A stretch of 6,373 bases of DNA from Candidatus Onthocola stercoravium. GTDB lineage: Bacteria > Bacillota_I > Bacilli_A > RF39 > UBA660. Made by a program: the position numbers and the translations under genes. Below the pieces are notes generated by a model that had not been told where the DNA came from, did not search any database, and was given only the letters and a program-made list of their open reading frames with translations. Shown one piece after another: positions 5,043 through 6,373 of this stretch. The stretch is taken from positions 1 through 6,373 of the forward strand of contig DVHV01000125.1 in the NCBI GenBank assembly GCA_018711775.1, written 5' to 3'. The stretch's first letter is position 1, and every line of letters begins with the position of its first letter.

Positions 5043-6040
5043 ATATTGAACAAGATTTATTTAAACGTAGCACTTTAATTCCTGATAAATTATTATCTTT
5101 TGGTTTTGTTAAGGAAGGTAACATTTATAAATATTCCACTAAAATAATGAACGATAAGTTTCGTGTTGATATCGAAGTTAATGAAGACGTTATCCACGGT
5201 AAAATATATGACTTATCCACAAATGATGAATATACTAATTTTCGTATCGAAGATTTTGGAGCTTTTTCAAATACAGTTCGTGAAAAATATATTGAAGTTT
5301 TAAAAAATATTCGTAATAATTGTTTTGTTTCTAAATATTTTATTGGAAGCCAATCTAATCGTATTGCCAATATGATAGTAAAAAACTTTAATTGTGAACC
5401 AGAATTTTTGTGGGAAAAGAATCCCGGATATGGTGTGTTTCGGAATACTCCAAGTGATAAATGGTTTGCTATAATTATGAATATTGATAAAAGTAAAATA
5501 GATTCAAAGTCTAAGGGTGAAGTAGAAGTAATTAATGTTAAAAGTGATGATAATACTGAAATTTATTTGAAAAAGAAAGGTATTTATCCGGCATATCACA
5601 TGAATAAGAAAAGTTGGATAACAATTATTTTAGATGATACCCTAAGTGATGAAGAAATATTAAATATTATTAGTGCTAGTTATGATTTATTTCCAGCCCC
5701 TAATACTTGGGTAATTCCTGCTAATCCAAAATATTATGATTTAATAAGTGATTTTGCTAAGAGTGATACAATGCTTTGGCATCAAAATATTAATGTTTCT
5801 AAAAATGACACGGTATACATATATGTTGCAGAACCATATTCAGCTCTTTTATATAAATGTATTGTAATTGAAGCAAGTATTCCAGAAGGTGATAAAATGC
5901 TCATGAAATTAAAACTAAAAAAAGAGTACTCACAATCGGCTTATCCTTTTACTAAATTAAAAGAATATGGCTTAACAGCAATCCGGGGACCTATAACTAT
6001 ACCCAATAAGCTTGCTAAAATTTTAGCAGAAGAAAAGTGA
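5039..6040 (+). CDS. MmcQ/YjbR-family DNA-binding protein with N-terminal extension and PUA/EVE-like C-terminal domain
   Basis: A 333-residue, apparently soluble protein in three parts. Residues 1-100 match the N-terminal part often seen in Firmicutes MmcQ proteins (GFVKEGNIYKY, GKIYDLSTNDEYTNFRIED). Residues 107-217 are the YjbR/MmcQ domain: CEPEFLWEKNPGYGVFRN, SDKWFAIIMNI, GIYPAYHMNKKSWITIILDD and a last helix EEILNIISASYDLF. It is related to the CyaY-like fold and annotated as DNA-binding. Residues 222-332 look like a PUA-superfamily/EVE domain: TWVIPANP, TMLWHQNINVSKNDTVYIYVAEPYSALLYKC, then a C-terminal RGPITIPNKLAKIL. EVE domains of other proteins read modified bases, but no function is proven here. 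The start at ATG 5039 has SD-like GATGAGAG (5025-5032) and overlaps the upstream stop. The exonuclease gene follows after 10 bases. Confidence 0.88.
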   Translation: MNIEQDLFKRSTLIPDKLLSFGFVKEGNIYKYSTKIMNDKFRVDIEVNEDVIHGKIYDLSTNDEYTNFRIEDFGAFSNTVREKYIEVLKNIRNNCFVSKYFIGSQSNRIANMIVKNFNCEPEFLWEKNPGYGVFRNTPSDKWFAIIMNIDKSKIDSKSKGEVEVINVKSDDNTEIYLKKKGIYPAYHMNKKSWITIILDDTLSDEEILNIISASYDLFPAPNTWVIPANPKYYDLISDFAKSDTMLWHQNINVSKNDTVYIYVAEPYSALLYKCIVIEASIPEGDKMLMKLKLKKEYSQSAYPFTKLKEYGLTAIRGPITIPNKLAKILAEEK

Positions 6041-6044
6041 GGAG
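6039..6044 (+). promoter_or_regulatory. SD for the exonuclease start at 6051
   Basis: GAGGAG ends 6 bases before ATG 6051 and overlaps the end of the upstream stop codon (6038-6040). It is ideal in sequence and spacing, which supports 6051 as the original start even though that frame closes after ten codons. Confidence 0.75.
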
Positions 6045-6050
6045 TTTAAT

Positions 6051-6373
6051 ATGTACATAAGAAGTCATAAAGGAAAAGTTTAATTGAAAACTTAGATAAT
6101 TATACCGTTTTAGATATTGAAACTACTTCTCTAGATTCGCGCGATGGCGAAATTTTAGAAATAAGTGCTTTAAAAATTAGAAATAAAGAGATAGTGGGTG
6201 AGTTTTCTAAACTAATTAAAGTAAGTGAAGTTGGGTCTTTTACTACTCATTTAACAGGCATAACTGATGAAATGATGCGTAAATATGGCGAAGATATCGA
6301 TATTGTTTTAAGGGAGTTTTTGGCCTTTTTAGGTGATGATGTCATCATTGGACATAATGTTAATTTTGATATT
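6051..6373 (+). pseudogene. DEDDh 3'-5' exonuclease (DnaQ/PolC-epsilon-like), frameshifted at codon 9-10 and cut by the window edge
   Basis: ATG 6051, after an ideal SD, opens MYIRSHKGKV and stops at TAA 6081-6083. From 6074 to the window end, the -1 frame is open for 100 codons and encodes KSLIENLDNYTVLDIETTSL, the usual N-terminus of this exonuclease family. Motif I is DIET (D14 and E16 counted from 6074). It is followed by LTGITDEM (60-67) and motif II GHNVNFD (93-99), whose HN..FD is standard. The sequence then leaves the window. Expected motif III lies beyond it. The -1 frame has no ATG, GTG or TTG between its stop at 6068-6070 and motif I. Adding one A to the AAAA run at 6074-6077 joins the two frames as HKGKSLIEN, so a one-base deletion is the simplest cause. 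Assembly or sequencing error is also possible. Confidence 0.8.

Noticed and set aside
6069..6083. Canonical programmed -1 frameshift site in the exonuclease
   Set aside because: The codons GGA AAA GTT do not form an X XXY YYZ slippery heptamer, and I saw no clear stimulatory hairpin just downstream. A one-base deletion is simpler.
1..6373. Mycoplasma-type genetic code (TGA as tryptophan)
   Set aside because: TGA ends three genes at sensible places and tryptophan is TGG throughout.
1..6373. CRISPR array, insertion sequence, tRNA, rRNA or prophage
   Set aside because: No spaced repeats, transposase, integrase, cloverleaf or attachment-site pattern was seen; gaps between genes are all under about 90 bases.

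Overview
All genes in this window lie on the + strand, in AT-rich DNA (roughly 30% GC by eye). The gaps are short and most start codons have a Shine-Dalgarno (SD) site of the AGGAGG type. Protein content, SD use and base composition suggest a low-GC Firmicutes/Bacilli relative, such as an Erysipelotrichales-like or RF39-like gut lineage; this is inference. TGA ends three genes (3132-3134, 5040-5042, 6038-6040) and tryptophan is TGG throughout, so the standard bacterial code applies, not the Mycoplasma code.

Layout: 1-84 is AT-rich leader DNA with no clear promoter or gene. Next come an alpha/beta hydrolase (85-702), a possible 43-residue small protein (724-855) and rarA (810-2144), a AAA+ ATPase that acts at stalled replication forks. 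rarA ends in a hairpin terminator built over its own stop codon. A second unit holds a flavodoxin-like protein (2198-2725), a 55-residue DUF4177-like protein (2752-2919) and two membrane proteins (2922-3134 and 3131-3652) that overlap by ATGA. A third, single-gene unit encodes a membrane-anchored XRE-type regulator with a cysteine-bearing outer domain (3734-4303), and it also ends in a hairpin over its stop codon. A fourth unit holds two GNAT acetyltransferases (4360-4767, 4785-5042), a three-part YjbR/MmcQ protein with a PUA/EVE-like C-terminus (5039-6040), and the start of a DEDDh exonuclease (6051 to the window edge).

The main anomaly is the exonuclease. A well-placed SD and ATG open a frame that stops after ten codons, while the conserved exonuclease sequence continues without a break in the -1 frame. 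One missing A in a run of four explains this. Two smaller patterns also stand out. Three genes (rarA, flavodoxin, first GNAT) have TATAAT 16-17 bases before the start codon, so their transcripts should begin at or very near the SD. A small ORF with a good SD also runs 46 bases into rarA.

The window does not look like a dedicated defence system or a mobile element. It reads as ordinary chromosome with housekeeping and accessory genes. Functional links between neighbours are weak, beyond co-transcription inferred from spacing and overlap.
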